This document shows, piece by piece, positions 16,097 through 26,545 of a stretch of DNA of 64,000 nucleotides. The notes beneath the pieces are model-generated. The model did not search any database and had not been told where the DNA came from. It saw only the letters and a program-made list of their open reading frames with translations. The first letter of the stretch is position 1; every line of letters starts with the position of its first letter. Source of the DNA: Flavobacterium aquariorum. GTDB lineage: Bacteria; Bacteroidota; Bacteroidia; Flavobacteriales; Flavobacteriaceae. The position numbers and the translations under genes are program-made. The stretch covers positions 310,001 to 374,000 of the forward strand of contig NZ_QKXH01000002.1 of assembly GCF_003254745.1 (NCBI RefSeq), given 5' to 3'.

Positions 16097-17352
16097 GAAC
16101 TTCAAAATATACTTTTATCATCCTTTTTTTACTTCCCTTTTTTGCTTTCGCACAGCAAAAAATGACATTGAAAAATTGTTATTCATTGGTTCATCAAAAT
16201 TATCCAACCGCCAAACAAATTACTTTATTACAACAAAAATCGGATTATGAAGTGAATGCTTTACAAACCGGAAAATTGCCAAAAATAGATTTGAATGCCC
16301 AAGGAACCTACCAAAATCAAGTAACCGAAATTCCAAATCCATTTATATCCCCACTAAATAAAGACCAATACAAAGCTACATTAGACATTAATCAGTTACT
16401 TTACAATGGTGGTTTGATTGATGCCAATACTAAACTCAAAGAGGCCCAAACCAAAACCCAACAGCAACAAGTAGAGGTCAATTTATACCAACTCAAATCT
16501 AGAATCAATCAGTTGTTTTTTTCTATTTTACTTTTGCAGGAGCGAAAAGACCTTTTGATTGCCAAACAAAAACAATTGGAATCCAAAATAAAAGAAGTCA
16601 AAACGGGAATTCAATTTGGCGCCATTTTACCTGCCTCCGAAAAAGTATTGGAAGCCGAAAACCTGAAAATCAAACAGCAGCTTTCGGAAATTCAATACGA
16701 CAAGAAAAAGTTGTTTGAAAATCTTTCTTCCATAACCTATACCACAATTCCGGAAACAACAGAATTAGACAAACCAATTATTACAACACCAACAAACACA
16801 ACCATAAATCGTCCTGAACTACACTATTTTGAATTACAGGAACAGCAAATCGATGTTTCAAAAAGTATATTGACTAAAAATAATTTGCCTAAAATCAATG
16901 CTTTTGGAACGGCTGGTTACGGAAATCCGGGATTGAATATGATAGAAAACTCTTTTGAACCAATTTTCATTGTAGGATTGAAAGCCAATTGGAATGTTTT
17001 CGACTGGAATAAATCAAAATCTGAGAAGGAAGCACTTACTGTTTCTGCTGATATAATTGCTACCGAAAAAGAAACTTTCTTGCTCAACAACAACATTCAA
17101 CTGCAGGAAATCAATGCAGAAATACAAAAATCAGAAGCCAACATAACAACTGATACCGACATAATCACTCTAAGAGAATATGTAGAGAAATCAGCCAGTT
17201 CACAATTAAAAAATGGCGTAATTACTGCCTCCGAATATCTGACCGAATTCACTAATTTATACGAAGCTAAAAATAGCCAAAAAATTCACGAAATACAATT
17301 GGAACTGGCAAAAGCTAACTATCAAGTTGCCATTGGAATCCCAAACCACTAA
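16093..17352 (+). CDS. TolC-family outer-membrane efflux protein
   Basis: A 419-residue protein with a signal peptide (about 1-20, ending AFAQQ) and two TolC/OEP repeats forming the outer-membrane barrel and periplasmic coiled-coil tunnel. The helices are rich in Gln, Lys and Glu, as usual. It begins within the TetR stop codon and is followed by a membrane-fusion lipoprotein, two ATPases and two permeases, so it is the exit duct of an ABC-type tripartite exporter. Confidence 0.9.
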   Translation: MRTSKYTFIILFLLPFFAFAQQKMTLKNCYSLVHQNYPTAKQITLLQQKSDYEVNALQTGKLPKIDLNAQGTYQNQVTEIPNPFISPLNKDQYKATLDINQLLYNGGLIDANTKLKEAQTKTQQQQVEVNLYQLKSRINQLFFSILLLQERKDLLIAKQKQLESKIKEVKTGIQFGAILPASEKVLEAENLKIKQQLSEIQYDKKKLFENLSSITYTTIPETTELDKPIITTPTNTTINRPELHYFELQEQQIDVSKSILTKNNLPKINAFGTAGYGNPGLNMIENSFEPIFIVGLKANWNVFDWNKSKSEKEALTVSADIIATEKETFLLNNNIQLQEINAEIQKSEANITTDTDIITLREYVEKSASSQLKNGVITASEYLTEFTNLYEAKNSQKIHEIQLELAKANYQVAIGIPNH

Positions 17353-17396
17353 AAGGAACACAGTTAAACTTTTAAACGATTAAACACTTAAACAAA

Positions 17397-18272
17397 ATGA
17401 AACACCTATTTATCCTAATGCTCCTATTAAGCCTGTTTTCGTGCAACAACAGTGACAACAAAGCCGATGGTTATGGCAATTTTGAAGCAACCGAAATCAC
17501 TATTTCGGCGGAAGCCAATGGGAAACTGGAGTTTTTAAATCTTGAAGAAGGCGATATCATTGAACCGAATACTTTGGTAGGATTGGTCGACACCATTCAA
17601 TTGCATTTGAATAAACAGCAGCTCATCGCTTCAAAAGCGACAGTATATTCTAAATCTGAAAATGTATTGTCTCAAATCAATGTACTACAGGCACAACTCA
17701 AAACCACACTTATTGAACAAAAAAGGATTCAGAATATGTTTGCCGAAAACGCCGCTACCAAACGCCAAGTCGATGAAATAGAAGGAAAAGTGGATGTGAT
17801 CAAAGAGCAAATAAAAGGCGTTCAAACCCAGAATGCACCTATTATAAATGAAATCGCTTCGATTGATGTTCAAATTAAAAAAATCAATGACCAAATCAAA
17901 AACAGTAAAATCATTAATCCGATAAAAGCAACTGTTTTGGCCAAATATGCAGAACCCAATGAAATAGCTTCCTTTGGAAAACCGCTCTATAAAATAGCCA
18001 ATCTCAGCAAAATGACGCTGAGGGTTTATATTAGTGAAACCCAACTCCCACAAATAAAACTGAATCAGATAGTAACCGTAAAAATTGACAATGGAACTGG
18101 AATGAAATCCTATCCTGGGACTATTTCCTGGATTTCATCGGTAGCAGAATTCACTCCCAAAATCATTCAAACGAAAGAAGAAAGAGTAAATTTAGTCTAT
18201 GCCGTGAAAGTAGATGTAAAAAACGACGGCAGTTTAAAAATAGGAATGCCTGCTGAAATGTGGTTGAAATAA
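17397..18272 (+). CDS. HlyD/YbhG-type membrane-fusion lipoprotein
   Basis: This 291-residue periplasmic adaptor starts with a lipoprotein signal: hydrophobic MLLLSLFSC, with the lipid-modified Cys at about residue 16. It has a biotinyl-lipoyl-like half (ISAEANGKLEFL), a central coiled coil (about 70-170), the second lipoyl half (KATVLAKYAEPNEIA) and a beta-barrel end. It would bridge the inner-membrane ABC permeases and TolC. The upstream 44 bp contain four TTAAAC units. Confidence 0.9.
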   Translation: MKHLFILMLLLSLFSCNNSDNKADGYGNFEATEITISAEANGKLEFLNLEEGDIIEPNTLVGLVDTIQLHLNKQQLIASKATVYSKSENVLSQINVLQAQLKTTLIEQKRIQNMFAENAATKRQVDEIEGKVDVIKEQIKGVQTQNAPIINEIASIDVQIKKINDQIKNSKIINPIKATVLAKYAEPNEIASFGKPLYKIANLSKMTLRVYISETQLPQIKLNQIVTVKIDNGTGMKSYPGTISWISSVAEFTPKIIQTKEERVNLVYAVKVDVKNDGSLKIGMPAEMWLK

Positions 18273-18326
18273 ACCAATGAAACTACAATTTTAAATTGAT
18301 TTTTGACATTAAAATTGCCATTGAAC

Positions 18327-19223
18327 ATGAGTATAAAAGTCCAAAATATTTCCAAGTCATACAACAAGATAAAAGCTGTTGAAGCCATTTCTTTTGAAGT
18401 AAATGAAGGCGAAATATTTGGTCTCATTGGTCCCGATGGCGCTGGAAAAACAACGATTTTCAGAATATTGACCACTTTGCTGTTTGCCGATGAAGGAACT
18501 GCATCCATTGCGGATTTTGATGTTGTAAAAGAATACAAATCCATACGAAATTGTGTGGGTTATATGCCGGGGAAATTCTCCTTGTACCAAGATTTATCCG
18601 TTGAGGAAAACTTAACGTTTTTTGCGACGCTTTTTGGCACCACCATTGAGGAAAATTACGATTTAATCAAAGATATTTATATTCAAATAGAGCCTTTTAA
18701 AACTCGAAGAGCGGGTGCGCTTTCAGGCGGAATGAAACAAAAACTAGCTTTGTGCTGTGCATTAATTCACAAACCGAAAGTCTTATTTCTGGACGAACCC
18801 ACAACAGGAGTTGACCCCGTTTCCCGAAAAGAATTTTGGCAAATGCTAAAACGTTTACAGCAGAAAGGAATTACGATTTTGGTTTCAACACCCTATATGG
18901 ACGAAGCGGCTTTGTGTGACCGAATTGCATTAATCCAAAAAGGAGAGATCCTTAAAATTGATTCTCCACACAACATTATTGAGAAATACGACAAAACCAT
19001 TTATGATGTCCGAGCCAAAAATACGTATCAGCTCCTACTCGATCTAAAAAGCTATACGAGTCGATACAGCGTTTATGCCTTTGGTGAATCGATACATTAC
19101 ACGGACAGGGAAACAGAATTTGATTCTGAAGCATTAAAGAAATATTTAGAAGATAAAAAACATACCGAAATAGAAATTCGAATGACAAAACCAACCATAG
19201 AAGATGTTTTTATGGATTTGTAA
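18327..19223 (+). CDS. ABC transporter ATPase, subunit 1 (YbhF N-half-like, H-loop degenerate)
   Basis: A 298-residue nucleotide-binding protein. The ATG at 18327 (MSIKVQN) is preferred over a TTG at 18303. Walker A is GPDGAGKTT (35-43), the signature LSGGM is intact (132-136), and Walker B is VLFLDEP (152-158). The H-switch position reads STPYMDEA, with Pro189 instead of His, so its own ATP site is probably weak. It pairs with the next ATPase, which has the complementary defect. The two correspond to the two halves of YbhF in the multidrug exporter YbhFSR, here encoded as separate genes. Confidence 0.9.
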   Translation: MSIKVQNISKSYNKIKAVEAISFEVNEGEIFGLIGPDGAGKTTIFRILTTLLFADEGTASIADFDVVKEYKSIRNCVGYMPGKFSLYQDLSVEENLTFFATLFGTTIEENYDLIKDIYIQIEPFKTRRAGALSGGMKQKLALCCALIHKPKVLFLDEPTTGVDPVSRKEFWQMLKRLQQKGITILVSTPYMDEAALCDRIALIQKGEILKIDSPHNIIEKYDKTIYDVRAKNTYQLLLDLKSYTSRYSVYAFGESIHYTDRETEFDSEALKKYLEDKKHTEIEIRMTKPTIEDVFMDL

Positions 19224-19251
19224 TCTATGCTCAAAATAATTTGCCTCAAAA

Positions 19252-19986
19252 ATGAATCAAGAAAAAATCATAACCGTAAACAAGCTCACCAAAGAATTTG
19301 GCAGTTTCACAGCAGTCAACAATATTTCCTTTGATGTATATAAAGGAGAGATTTTCGGGTTTCTTGGTGCCAACGGTGCCGGAAAAACGACCGCTATGAA
19401 AATGCTTATCGGAATTTCGAAACCTACATCTGGCAACGCCGTCGTAGCAGGATTTGATGTAAAAACCCAAGCCGAAATGGTCAAAAAAAGCATTGGGTAT
19501 ATGAGTCAGAAATTTTCCATGTATGACGATTTGACCATCAAGGAAAACATCACCTTCTTTGGTGGAATCTATGGATTGTCCCGTGCCCAAATCAAAGAAA
19601 AAACAGCACAATTAATTCAGGATTTGAACTTAGAGGATGTTGCTGACAAACTGGTGGGAGCCTTACCCTTGGGATGGAAACAAAAGTTATCTTTTTCTGT
19701 GGCCCTTTTGCACGAACCCAAAATTGTATTCCTCGACGAACCTACAGGAGGTGTTGATCCTATAACGAGAAGACAATTTTGGGAAATGATTTACGCCGAA
19801 GCTCATAAAGGCACCACGCTATTTGTCACCACGCATTATATGGACGAAGCCGAATATTGTGACCGAGTCTCCATCATGGTCGAAGGAAAAATAGAAGCTC
19901 TGGACAGTCCGAAAAATTTAAAACAAAAATACAATGTAAATTCCATGAATGATGTATTCCTGAAACTCGCACGAAATATTGAATAG
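19252..19986 (+). CDS. ABC transporter ATPase, subunit 2 (YbhF C-half-like, degenerate signature)
   Basis: A 244-residue ATPase. Walker A is GANGAGKTT (39-47), Walker B is IVFLDEP and the H-switch His195 is present (TTHYMDEAE). The signature motif is degenerate: LPLGW at 138-142 instead of LSGGQ. With subunit 1 it would form a heterodimer with one competent ATP site (its Walker motifs plus the LSGGM of subunit 1) and one degenerate site. It ends 76 bp before the first permease. Confidence 0.92.
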   Translation: MNQEKIITVNKLTKEFGSFTAVNNISFDVYKGEIFGFLGANGAGKTTAMKMLIGISKPTSGNAVVAGFDVKTQAEMVKKSIGYMSQKFSMYDDLTIKENITFFGGIYGLSRAQIKEKTAQLIQDLNLEDVADKLVGALPLGWKQKLSFSVALLHEPKIVFLDEPTGGVDPITRRQFWEMIYAEAHKGTTLFVTTHYMDEAEYCDRVSIMVEGKIEALDSPKNLKQKYNVNSMNDVFLKLARNIE

Positions 19987-20062
19987 TTGCAGATTGCAGT
20001 TTTTAGATTGCAGTCAAATACAGGTAAATAATCTAATAATTCAACAATATAAGTAGTCTAAA

Positions 20063-21169
20063 ATGAAAAGATTCATCGGTTTTGTAACAAAAGAGTTCTA
20101 CCACATTTTTCGGGACAAACGTACTATGTTCATTCTTTTCGGGATGCCGATGGTACAAATTATGCTATTTGGATTTGCCATTACCAATGAAATTAACAAT
20201 GTCAATATCGCTGTTTTCGACCAATCAAAAGACAGCGAAACCCAACAAATAATCAATAAAATAAGCGCTTCCAAGTATTTTAAAATCGTGAACCAAATCA
20301 CGCACGAAGCCCAAATAGAAAGTGTTTTCCGAACTGGTAAAGTCAAAGCCGTCTTGGTGTTTGAGAAAGATTTTATTCAAAACCTACAAAATAAAAAAAC
20401 AGTCAAAGTACAAGTCATCACTGATGCTACTGATCCGAATATGGCCAATACCATCACCAATTATATCAACGCTATTTTACAGAATTACTCGCAGGAAATC
20501 AATAAAAATGTCAAACCTGTTTACCAAATTCAAACCCAAACACAACTGTATTATAACCAAGAACTCAAGAGTGTCTTCACTTTTGTACCCGGTGTGATGA
20601 CGGTAATTTTGATGCTAGTTTCGGCTATGATGACCTCCATTTCCATCACACGAGAAAAAGAAATGGGTACCATGGAAGTCCTTTTGGTATCGCCCATAAA
20701 ACCCTTTCAAGTAGTCATTGGAAAAGTTTTTCCGTATATTTTTCTATCCATTATCAATGCAGCTATTATCTTGCTTTTAGGTGTTTTTGTCTTCGAAATG
20801 CCCATTGAAGGCAGTCTTTTTCTATTGGTCCTCGAAAGTATATTATTCATCATCACGGCACTATCGTTAGGAATTTTAATCTCTACCATTGCCCAATCGC
20901 AACAAACCGCCATGATGTTTTCCTTAGCGGGATTAATGCTACCCGTTATTATCCTGTCGGGTTTTATATTTCCCATTTCGAGTATGCCATTGCCACTTCA
21001 AATCTTGAGCAACATCATCCCTGCCAAATGGTTCATCATTATCATCAAAGCCATTATGCTCAAAGGAGCCACCATACAAACGATCTGGAAAGAAACCTTA
21101 ATATTGATAGGAATGACTGTTCTTTTCATTGCAATAAGCATCAAAAAATATAAAATTAGATTGGAGTAA
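20063..21169 (+). CDS. ABC-2 type permease (YbhS-like)
   Basis: A 368-residue permease with one N-terminal membrane helix (about 22-42), a large periplasmic domain (about 45-175) and five more helices from about 180, as usual for ABC-2 permeases. The conserved TREKEMGTMEVLLVSP segment precedes the core helices. It is the first of two paralogous permeases that likely form a heterodimer with the split ATPases to export drugs or other amphiphiles. Confidence 0.92.
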   Translation: MKRFIGFVTKEFYHIFRDKRTMFILFGMPMVQIMLFGFAITNEINNVNIAVFDQSKDSETQQIINKISASKYFKIVNQITHEAQIESVFRTGKVKAVLVFEKDFIQNLQNKKTVKVQVITDATDPNMANTITNYINAILQNYSQEINKNVKPVYQIQTQTQLYYNQELKSVFTFVPGVMTVILMLVSAMMTSISITREKEMGTMEVLLVSPIKPFQVVIGKVFPYIFLSIINAAIILLLGVFVFEMPIEGSLFLLVLESILFIITALSLGILISTIAQSQQTAMMFSLAGLMLPVIILSGFIFPISSMPLPLQILSNIIPAKWFIIIIKAIMLKGATIQTIWKETLILIGMTVLFIAISIKKYKIRLE

Positions 21170-21234
21170 AAAAAGAGAATAGAAACAAGAACAAAGAGAA
21201 AAGATAAAAAAATTTGAAATCTAAAATTAATAAG

Positions 21235-21377
21235 TAGCTAATCCTGCTATACATTACAAGTCCTTACTCCAAAAAGTGTTTTTCTAAGCCCAAAAAAGAG
21301 CTTCTTTCAGTCGCTTTTTTTAGTGCAAGAAAAAACTACTTTTTGTCGCTCCGGGCTTTCCACTGCTATCAGGGCTA
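21235..21377 (+). repeat. Dispersed structured intergenic repeat, family 2 (copy R2)
   Basis: In the 298-bp gap between the two permeases lies an element that starts TAGCTAATCCTGCTATACATTA and ends GGGCTTTCCACTGCTATCAGGGCTA. It shares the TCCTGCTAT...TTCCACT-CTAT core with the element at 61968 and, less closely, with family 1. The interior holds several T/A-rich partial hairpins. The rest of the gap shows no gene. Confidence 0.6.
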
Positions 21378-21467
21378 GGACTTCAAAGAAACAAGAAAAC
21401 TTCAATGACAATTTCACTGGTAATCTAAAAAATCTAAATATCACAAATCGTTGATCAACAATCTAAA

Positions 21468-22592
21468 ATGAAAACAATCCTATTCATCATCCACAAAGAA
21501 TTCAAGCAAATCTTTAGAAACAAAGGAATGTTGCCTATCATATTTGTTTTACCGTTAATTCAATTATTAATCTTGTCCAACGCCGCCAGCTTTGAAATCC
21601 AAAATATCAAGTTCTCTTACATCGATCACGACCATTCAGCTGCTTCTAGAGAACTCATCAGCAAATTTCAGGCTTCAAAATCTTTCAAAATAATAAACCA
21701 ATTCAACACCAAAGAAGAAGCCAACCTCGAAATGCAAAAAGGAAACGTCGATATTATCCTCGAAATTCCCACACAATTCGAACGTAACCTCATCAAAGAT
21801 AAAACCACCACACTCTCCGTAAGTATAAATGCCATCGATGGAGCATCTGCAGGAGTTGAGAATGTATATATTTCGCAAATCATTGGAACTTACAATCAAA
21901 AAATTCAGAGCCAACTTTTGCAATACAAAGACAATTCCTTTGTAACGCCACAAAACATAATCACCATCCCATCCTTCTGGTACAACAACACACTGAACTA
22001 TAAAACCTATATGGTTCCTGGAATCTTAGTATTATTGGTTACCATGATTACACTTTTTCTTTCGTCCATGAATATCGTTCGGGAGAAAGAAATTGGCACT
22101 TTGGAACAAATAAATGTAACGCCTATCCAGAAACACCAATTCATTATTGGCAAATTATTCCCTTTTTGGATTCTTGGTTTAGTGATTTTAACAGTGGGCT
22201 TAATCATTGCCAAACTCGTTTTCAATGTTCCCATGTTAGGTAATTTGGGATTAATTTATGGATTTACGGCGGTTTATTTATTACTCATACTTGGCATGGG
22301 GCTATTTATCTCCAATCACAGCGATACCCAGCAGCAGGCAATGTTTATTTCTTGGTTTTTCATGGTGATTTTCATTTTGATGAGTGGTCTATTTACCCCA
22401 ATAGAAAGCATGCCACAATGGGCGCAAAACATTACATTATTCAACCCGATTCGGTATTTTGTCGAAATCGTTAGAATGGTAATGCTCAAAGGAGCTACGT
22501 TTTCAGATATCACAACTCAATTTTTTATCATAACAACTTATGCTGTAGTTTTGAATACTCTTGCTGTATTGAGTTATAAAAAAGTTAATTAA
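21468..22592 (+). CDS. ABC-2 type permease (YbhR-like)
   Basis: A 374-residue paralogue of the preceding permease: one N-terminal helix, a periplasmic domain to about 175, then five helices, with VREKEIGTLEQINVTP in place of the equivalent cytoplasmic motif. It is separated from the first permease by 298 bp containing a repeat element, so it may have become partly uncoupled from the operon. It probably forms the second half of the transmembrane channel. Confidence 0.92.
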   Translation: MKTILFIIHKEFKQIFRNKGMLPIIFVLPLIQLLILSNAASFEIQNIKFSYIDHDHSAASRELISKFQASKSFKIINQFNTKEEANLEMQKGNVDIILEIPTQFERNLIKDKTTTLSVSINAIDGASAGVENVYISQIIGTYNQKIQSQLLQYKDNSFVTPQNIITIPSFWYNNTLNYKTYMVPGILVLLVTMITLFLSSMNIVREKEIGTLEQINVTPIQKHQFIIGKLFPFWILGLVILTVGLIIAKLVFNVPMLGNLGLIYGFTAVYLLLILGMGLFISNHSDTQQQAMFISWFFMVIFILMSGLFTPIESMPQWAQNITLFNPIRYFVEIVRMVMLKGATFSDITTQFFIITTYAVVLNTLAVLSYKKVN

Positions 22593-22653
22593 TATACATG
22601 ATTCAAAAAAAATAATAATTTTGACTCATCATTAAAATCAAAAACCAAAAAAC

Positions 22654-22830
22654 ATGAAAAACCTAATCACAGTTTTGGCAGTAGCACTTTTTTCGGCAGG
22701 CATGAATGTTAGTGCTCAAGAAACAAAACCAAAAGAAACCCCTAAAAAAGAATGTACCGCCAAAGAAAAAAAGGCGTGCGACAAATCCAAAAAAAGTTGC
22801 TGTACAGCAAAATCTGAAAAGAAAGCGTAA
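22654..22830 (+). CDS. Small secreted Lys/Cys-rich peptide
   Basis: A 58-residue ORF with a textbook signal peptide (about 1-22, cleavage after VSAQ) and a mature part of about 36 residues made mainly of Lys, Glu, Thr and four Cys (KKECTAKEKKAC, then KSCCTAK). The CC pair and regular Cys spacing suggest metal binding or disulfides in the periplasm. It starts 61 bp after the permease gene and ends at a strong terminator, so it may be the last cistron of the exporter operon. No family recognised. Confidence 0.75.
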   Translation: MKNLITVLAVALFSAGMNVSAQETKPKETPKKECTAKEKKACDKSKKSCCTAKSEKKA

Positions 22831-22852
22831 TGTAATTAATTATAATAATCCT

Positions 22853-22886
22853 AAAGAGTGTTTGTACCTTCAAACACTCTTTTTTT
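22853..22886 (+). terminator. Terminator closing the exporter operon
   Basis: A perfect 12-bp stem (AAAGAGTGTTTG / CAAACACTCTTT) with a 6-base loop runs straight into T residues, 22 bp after the small secreted peptide stop. Confidence 0.9.
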
Positions 22887-23039
22887 ATTTCAAAAAAAAC
22901 ATTAACCGATAATTTCTTTCTATCCTTCCTTTGCCCAATTTCATACTTTCCTTTTTTTGAAAAATATTCTTCATACCCAAAAACTCATCAATGTCTATAA
23001 CAATCCTTATTATTCTCATTCTGATTTTTTAGAGTTTTA

Positions 23040-23265
23040 TTTTGGACAGATGCCATTCAAAAGATCCAAAACACACCAAATGTTTTTTTTGCCAATAACT
23101 CTCATATGGTAATAAATCCTGTGTAAAATATCACGCTGTCGAGCATCATTAATATAAACAATTAGACCAGTATATGCGACGCTTCTCACTAACGACTCAA
23201 CTGTAAAAGGAGATTTTAACAATGCTACTTTCACTGCTACTGTATAACAAGTAAATTATATAAAA
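23040..23265 (+). pseudogene. Possible decayed coding remnant
   Basis: In the 519-bp stretch between the terminator and the hybrid kinase, the plus strand reads like a protein in two successive frames. One frame (about 23041-23124) gives TDAIQKIQNTPNVFFANNS; after in-frame stops, another (about 23161-23247) gives PVYATLLTNDSTVKGDFNNA followed by TFTATV. The beta-strand-like Thr/Asn/Val pattern resembles secreted Bacteroidota proteins, but no family could be named. A minus-strand ORF overlaps the same bases. The rest of the gap shows nothing recognisable. Confidence 0.2.
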
Positions 23266-23405
23266 AAAGTCCCTCCTTTTTCATCGATACTGACAGAAGT
23301 GACGACAAAAACCACCCTTTTGAAGTTAAACAAATCCAAATTATCAGGAACTGTTTAAAAATTTGGGATTACAATAATAAGACAATTGTTATTTCTTTAG
23401 ACAAA

Positions 23406-26327
23406 TTATGATAATTGCTTTTTGGGCAGCCATTTATGAAGTATAGCATCCAAATCATCTTCGGTTATTGGTTTGGAAACATAATCATTCATTCCAAACT
23501 CTAGGCATTTATCTTTTTCACCTACCATGATTCCAGCTGTTAAAGCTATAATGGGTATTTTTTCTCCTTTTTTGTGGCTTCGAATTTCAATAGTGGCGTC
23601 ATATCCATTTTTAATTGGCATTTGGATGTCCATCAAAATCAAATCGGGATTATTAATTTCAAACTGCTCCACCCCTTCCTGTCCGTCTATGGCTTCCAAA
23701 ATAATTGCATTCGGAATAATTCTTTTCACTAATGTTTTTGCCAAGAACATATTTATTTTATTGTCTTCCACAATCAAAATACGAAGTGCATCCAAATTGT
23801 TTGTACTTGCAACCTTCCGAATTGTCTTATGAGGCATCAACTCAGCAAAATTATCTTTAAGAGGTTGCGCTTTTTTAAATTTAACAAAAAAGAAAAAATC
23901 ACTACCATCACCATATTTACTTTTCAGTTGCAAATTACTGTTCATTAATTCAAGAAGTAAATTGGAAATAGCCAACCCTAAACCTGTCCCTCCAAATTTT
24001 CTTGAAGTGGCACTATCCTCCTGTACAAAGGAATTGAAAATTTTCTTTTGATTGTATTGCTTGATTCCAATACCGGTATCTTTAATTGAAAATTTTATGG
24101 TTGCATTTTTTTTACCTCCTTTTACTTGATCAACATCCAAATGAATATGTCCAAAAGAGGTAAACTTTAAGGCATTACTAATTAAATTCACTAATATTTG
24201 TTTCAATCGAATCGAATCTGCATATATGTATTGCGGTACGCATTCTTCGATAGTTAGTGATAAAGCAATATTTTTCATATTGGCCTGATGTTTAAACAAA
24301 TCTATAACTTGATGTAAGAGCCTAAAAAGATCAATATCCTCTATATGTAATTCTAATTTACCGGATTCAATTTTGGCGAAATCCAGAATATCATTAATGA
24401 TTTCCATTAGTGAATTTGCAGAAACATTCACGGTTGACATATATTCCAATTGATTTTTTTCGAGATCGGTTTTCATCAATAAATCGGTAAAACCAACGAT
24501 ACCGTTTAATGGAGTTCGGATCTCGTGACTCATATTGGACAAAAAATCCGATTTGGCTTTATTGGCTTCCTCGGCCTGAATTTTAGCTTTTTTAAGTTCT
24601 TTATTGATTTGTTTTAATTGCTCATTAATTTCCTCATATTCAATGTATTTTACATACAAATCCTTCTCGTTTTCCTCCGCTTTTTCTTTGGAACGTATTA
24701 ACTCTAATTCCAACAATTTATGATCGGTTATGTCCCGAATGGTTCCCACAACAACAGAGGGTTTGTTATTGTCATCCCACTTTAAGGTTCCAATTCCATG
24801 CAGCCAGCGTTCGGCTCCGTCATTTACCCGTATGATTTTGTATTCCTTGTCAAATGCCTTTCTTTTATTTATGACTTCCTCTTGAAAATACGCCTCCAAG
24901 TCCTCTTTCCAGGAAGGATGTACTATATTCCCCCAAGATTCTTGATTTAGGTCATAATTAGCATCTATACCCAAAATACTATTTAGTAAATCAGTCCTCG
25001 TCCATTTTCCAGTATTCATATTGATGCTATAAGTTCCTAATTGCCCTATGATTTGGGTTTCCTTTAAAAACTCTTCTTTTTCCCTTAACGCATCTATTGT
25101 TTGAATCCGCTCCGTAATGTCCTTCACAAATAATAAAACTTGCTTTTCTGACAGTTTAACGGCGTCAATAGACCAGCATCGCAAAGTCCCCTTTTTATGG
25201 ATAAACTGAACTACATCATTTGAAGTTCTTTTCTTTGAAAGTGTTTCAAATATGCTTTCAATTTTTATCAGAGAATCCGAAGGAGTCAGATCCTTAAGTG
25301 CCTTCTTCAACAACTGAGCTTTAGAATAACCAGTGATTTTTGATACCGCCGGATTTACTTCCAAAAAATATCCTTCTTTATTTACTACTATCACACCATC
25401 GGGTGCATTCTCCACATAGTTTCTAAATTTGGCATTACTCAGTTGCTCTCTTTCTTTCTCTTTTATAGCCGCCACTTCTTTCTCTTTGGCCAAAATTTCG
25501 CTCTCGATTCTCCTATTTTCAGTTATGTCTTGAGCTACTCCTCTCAAAATAAGAATCTCTCCTTTTTCGTTTGCAATTGGAACTCCAGTACCATAAACCC
25601 ATTTGAAGCGGTTGTTGGGAAAGTGAAGTTTATGGGTAATTTCATAAGGCAGTTTTGTTCTGACTGATTCATTTATCTTGTTATTGATAATCTCTTTATC
25701 TTCCTCTGAAAAATGGTTTAGATATCGTTGATACAAGTTTTCATTAGTATCGTTGGGAATCTCAAAAATACGATACAATTCTTTGGACCAAGTAAGTTCT
25801 TGAGTTTTTAAATTAAATTCCCAACTCCCTATTTTGGCTATTTTTTGGGCGTCATTTAATGAGTTTTCACTAGCTATTAGCTGCTCTTGAATATTTCTAA
25901 TTTCAGTGATGTCTCGTCCAATGGAATACACAAGGTTTTTTGAAGGATTTATAATGGACGTCCATTGAACAGATAAAATTTCTCCTTTTTTTGAAATTAT
26001 TCTATTTTCAAAAATTACTGAAGTCTTTCCATTTAAAAGTTCTTGAAGTGCTGCCCTAGTTTTGGCTATATCTTCAGGGTAAATGTATTTGATATAGCTA
26101 TTCAATAATAACTCTCGTTTGGAATAGCCTAATTTTTTAATAAATACAAGATTGAATTCTTTGAAGTAACTATTTAAATCTGAAACACAAATGAAATCTG
26201 AGGTTTCTCTGGTAAAAAATTCATAATTAGCAATTGAATCTATTTTCTTTTGCAATAGCGAAATCTTATTTTCTTGTTTTTTTATTTTTTGCAGTAATTC
26301 TTCAATAGATGGTATAGTTTCTTTCAT
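23406..26327 (-). CDS. Cytoplasmic hybrid histidine kinase with four PAS domains
   Basis: A 973-residue protein without membrane segments. An N-terminal coiled coil is followed by four PAS/PAC modules (about 35-145, 150-270, 300-410 and 420-545; each ends in a GRDITE-, AQDITE-, VKDITE- or IRDITD-type PAC motif). After another coiled coil come a HisKA domain ([12 protein letters not shown]), a HATPase ([17 protein letters not shown]) and a C-terminal receiver ([11 protein letters not shown], phospho-acceptor in LILMDIQMP, Lys in SKPI). It is a soluble multi-input sensor whose output is probably phosphotransfer to an unlinked partner. It is a paralogue of the next gene, which lacks the middle PAS domains. 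Confidence 0.93.
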   Translation of the reverse strand: MKETIPSIEELLQKIKKQENKISLLQKKIDSIANYEFFTRETSDFICVSDLNSYFKEFNLVFIKKLGYSKRELLLNSYIKYIYPEDIAKTRAALQELLNGKTSVIFENRIISKKGEILSVQWTSIINPSKNLVYSIGRDITEIRNIQEQLIASENSLNDAQKIAKIGSWEFNLKTQELTWSKELYRIFEIPNDTNENLYQRYLNHFSEEDKEIINNKINESVRTKLPYEITHKLHFPNNRFKWVYGTGVPIANEKGEILILRGVAQDITENRRIESEILAKEKEVAAIKEKEREQLSNAKFRNYVENAPDGVIVVNKEGYFLEVNPAVSKITGYSKAQLLKKALKDLTPSDSLIKIESIFETLSKKRTSNDVVQFIHKKGTLRCWSIDAVKLSEKQVLLFVKDITERIQTIDALREKEEFLKETQIIGQLGTYSINMNTGKWTRTDLLNSILGIDANYDLNQESWGNIVHPSWKEDLEAYFQEEVINKRKAFDKEYKIIRVNDGAERWLHGIGTLKWDDNNKPSVVVGTIRDITDHKLLELELIRSKEKAEENEKDLYVKYIEYEEINEQLKQINKELKKAKIQAEEANKAKSDFLSNMSHEIRTPLNGIVGFTDLLMKTDLEKNQLEYMSTVNVSANSLMEIINDILDFAKIESGKLELHIEDIDLFRLLHQVIDLFKHQANMKNIALSLTIEECVPQYIYADSIRLKQILVNLISNALKFTSFGHIHLDVDQVKGGKKNATIKFSIKDTGIGIKQYNQKKIFNSFVQEDSATSRKFGGTGLGLAISNLLLELMNSNLQLKSKYGDGSDFFFFVKFKKAQPLKDNFAELMPHKTIRKVASTNNLDALRILIVEDNKINMFLAKTLVKRIIPNAIILEAIDGQEGVEQFEINNPDLILMDIQMPIKNGYDATIEIRSHKKGEKIPIIALTAGIMVGEKDKCLEFGMNDYVSKPITEDDLDAILHKWLPKKQLS

Positions 26328-26454
26328 AATCTCAAAACAAAATTGAATTAATAGACAAAACCAAATGACAAAAAACAGAAAACTAAAGATATAAAATTTA
26401 TATCACATAACATACTAATAAATAAACAATTAGAACACTACCACTACATTAGAA

Positions 26455-26495
26455 CAAAAAAAATCTTCCTTTACTATTTTCATAAAAGAAGATTT
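26455..26495 (-). terminator. Terminator of the 671-residue hybrid kinase gene
   Basis: Read on the minus strand, a 13-bp stem (AAATCTTCTTTTA against TAAAGGAAGATTT, with one wobble) is followed by a run of T residues, 51 bp past the kinase stop. Confidence 0.8.
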
Positions 26496-26545
26496 ATTAT
26501 TACTAATAAAATAGTTTCAAAAGAAAGAAATTGTAACTTTTTAGA

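Noticed and set aside
23037..23234. Minus-strand 65-codon ORF in the gap before the hybrid kinase
   Set aside because: No recognisable motif, no ribosome-binding context, and the opposite strand is at least as protein-like; not called as a gene.
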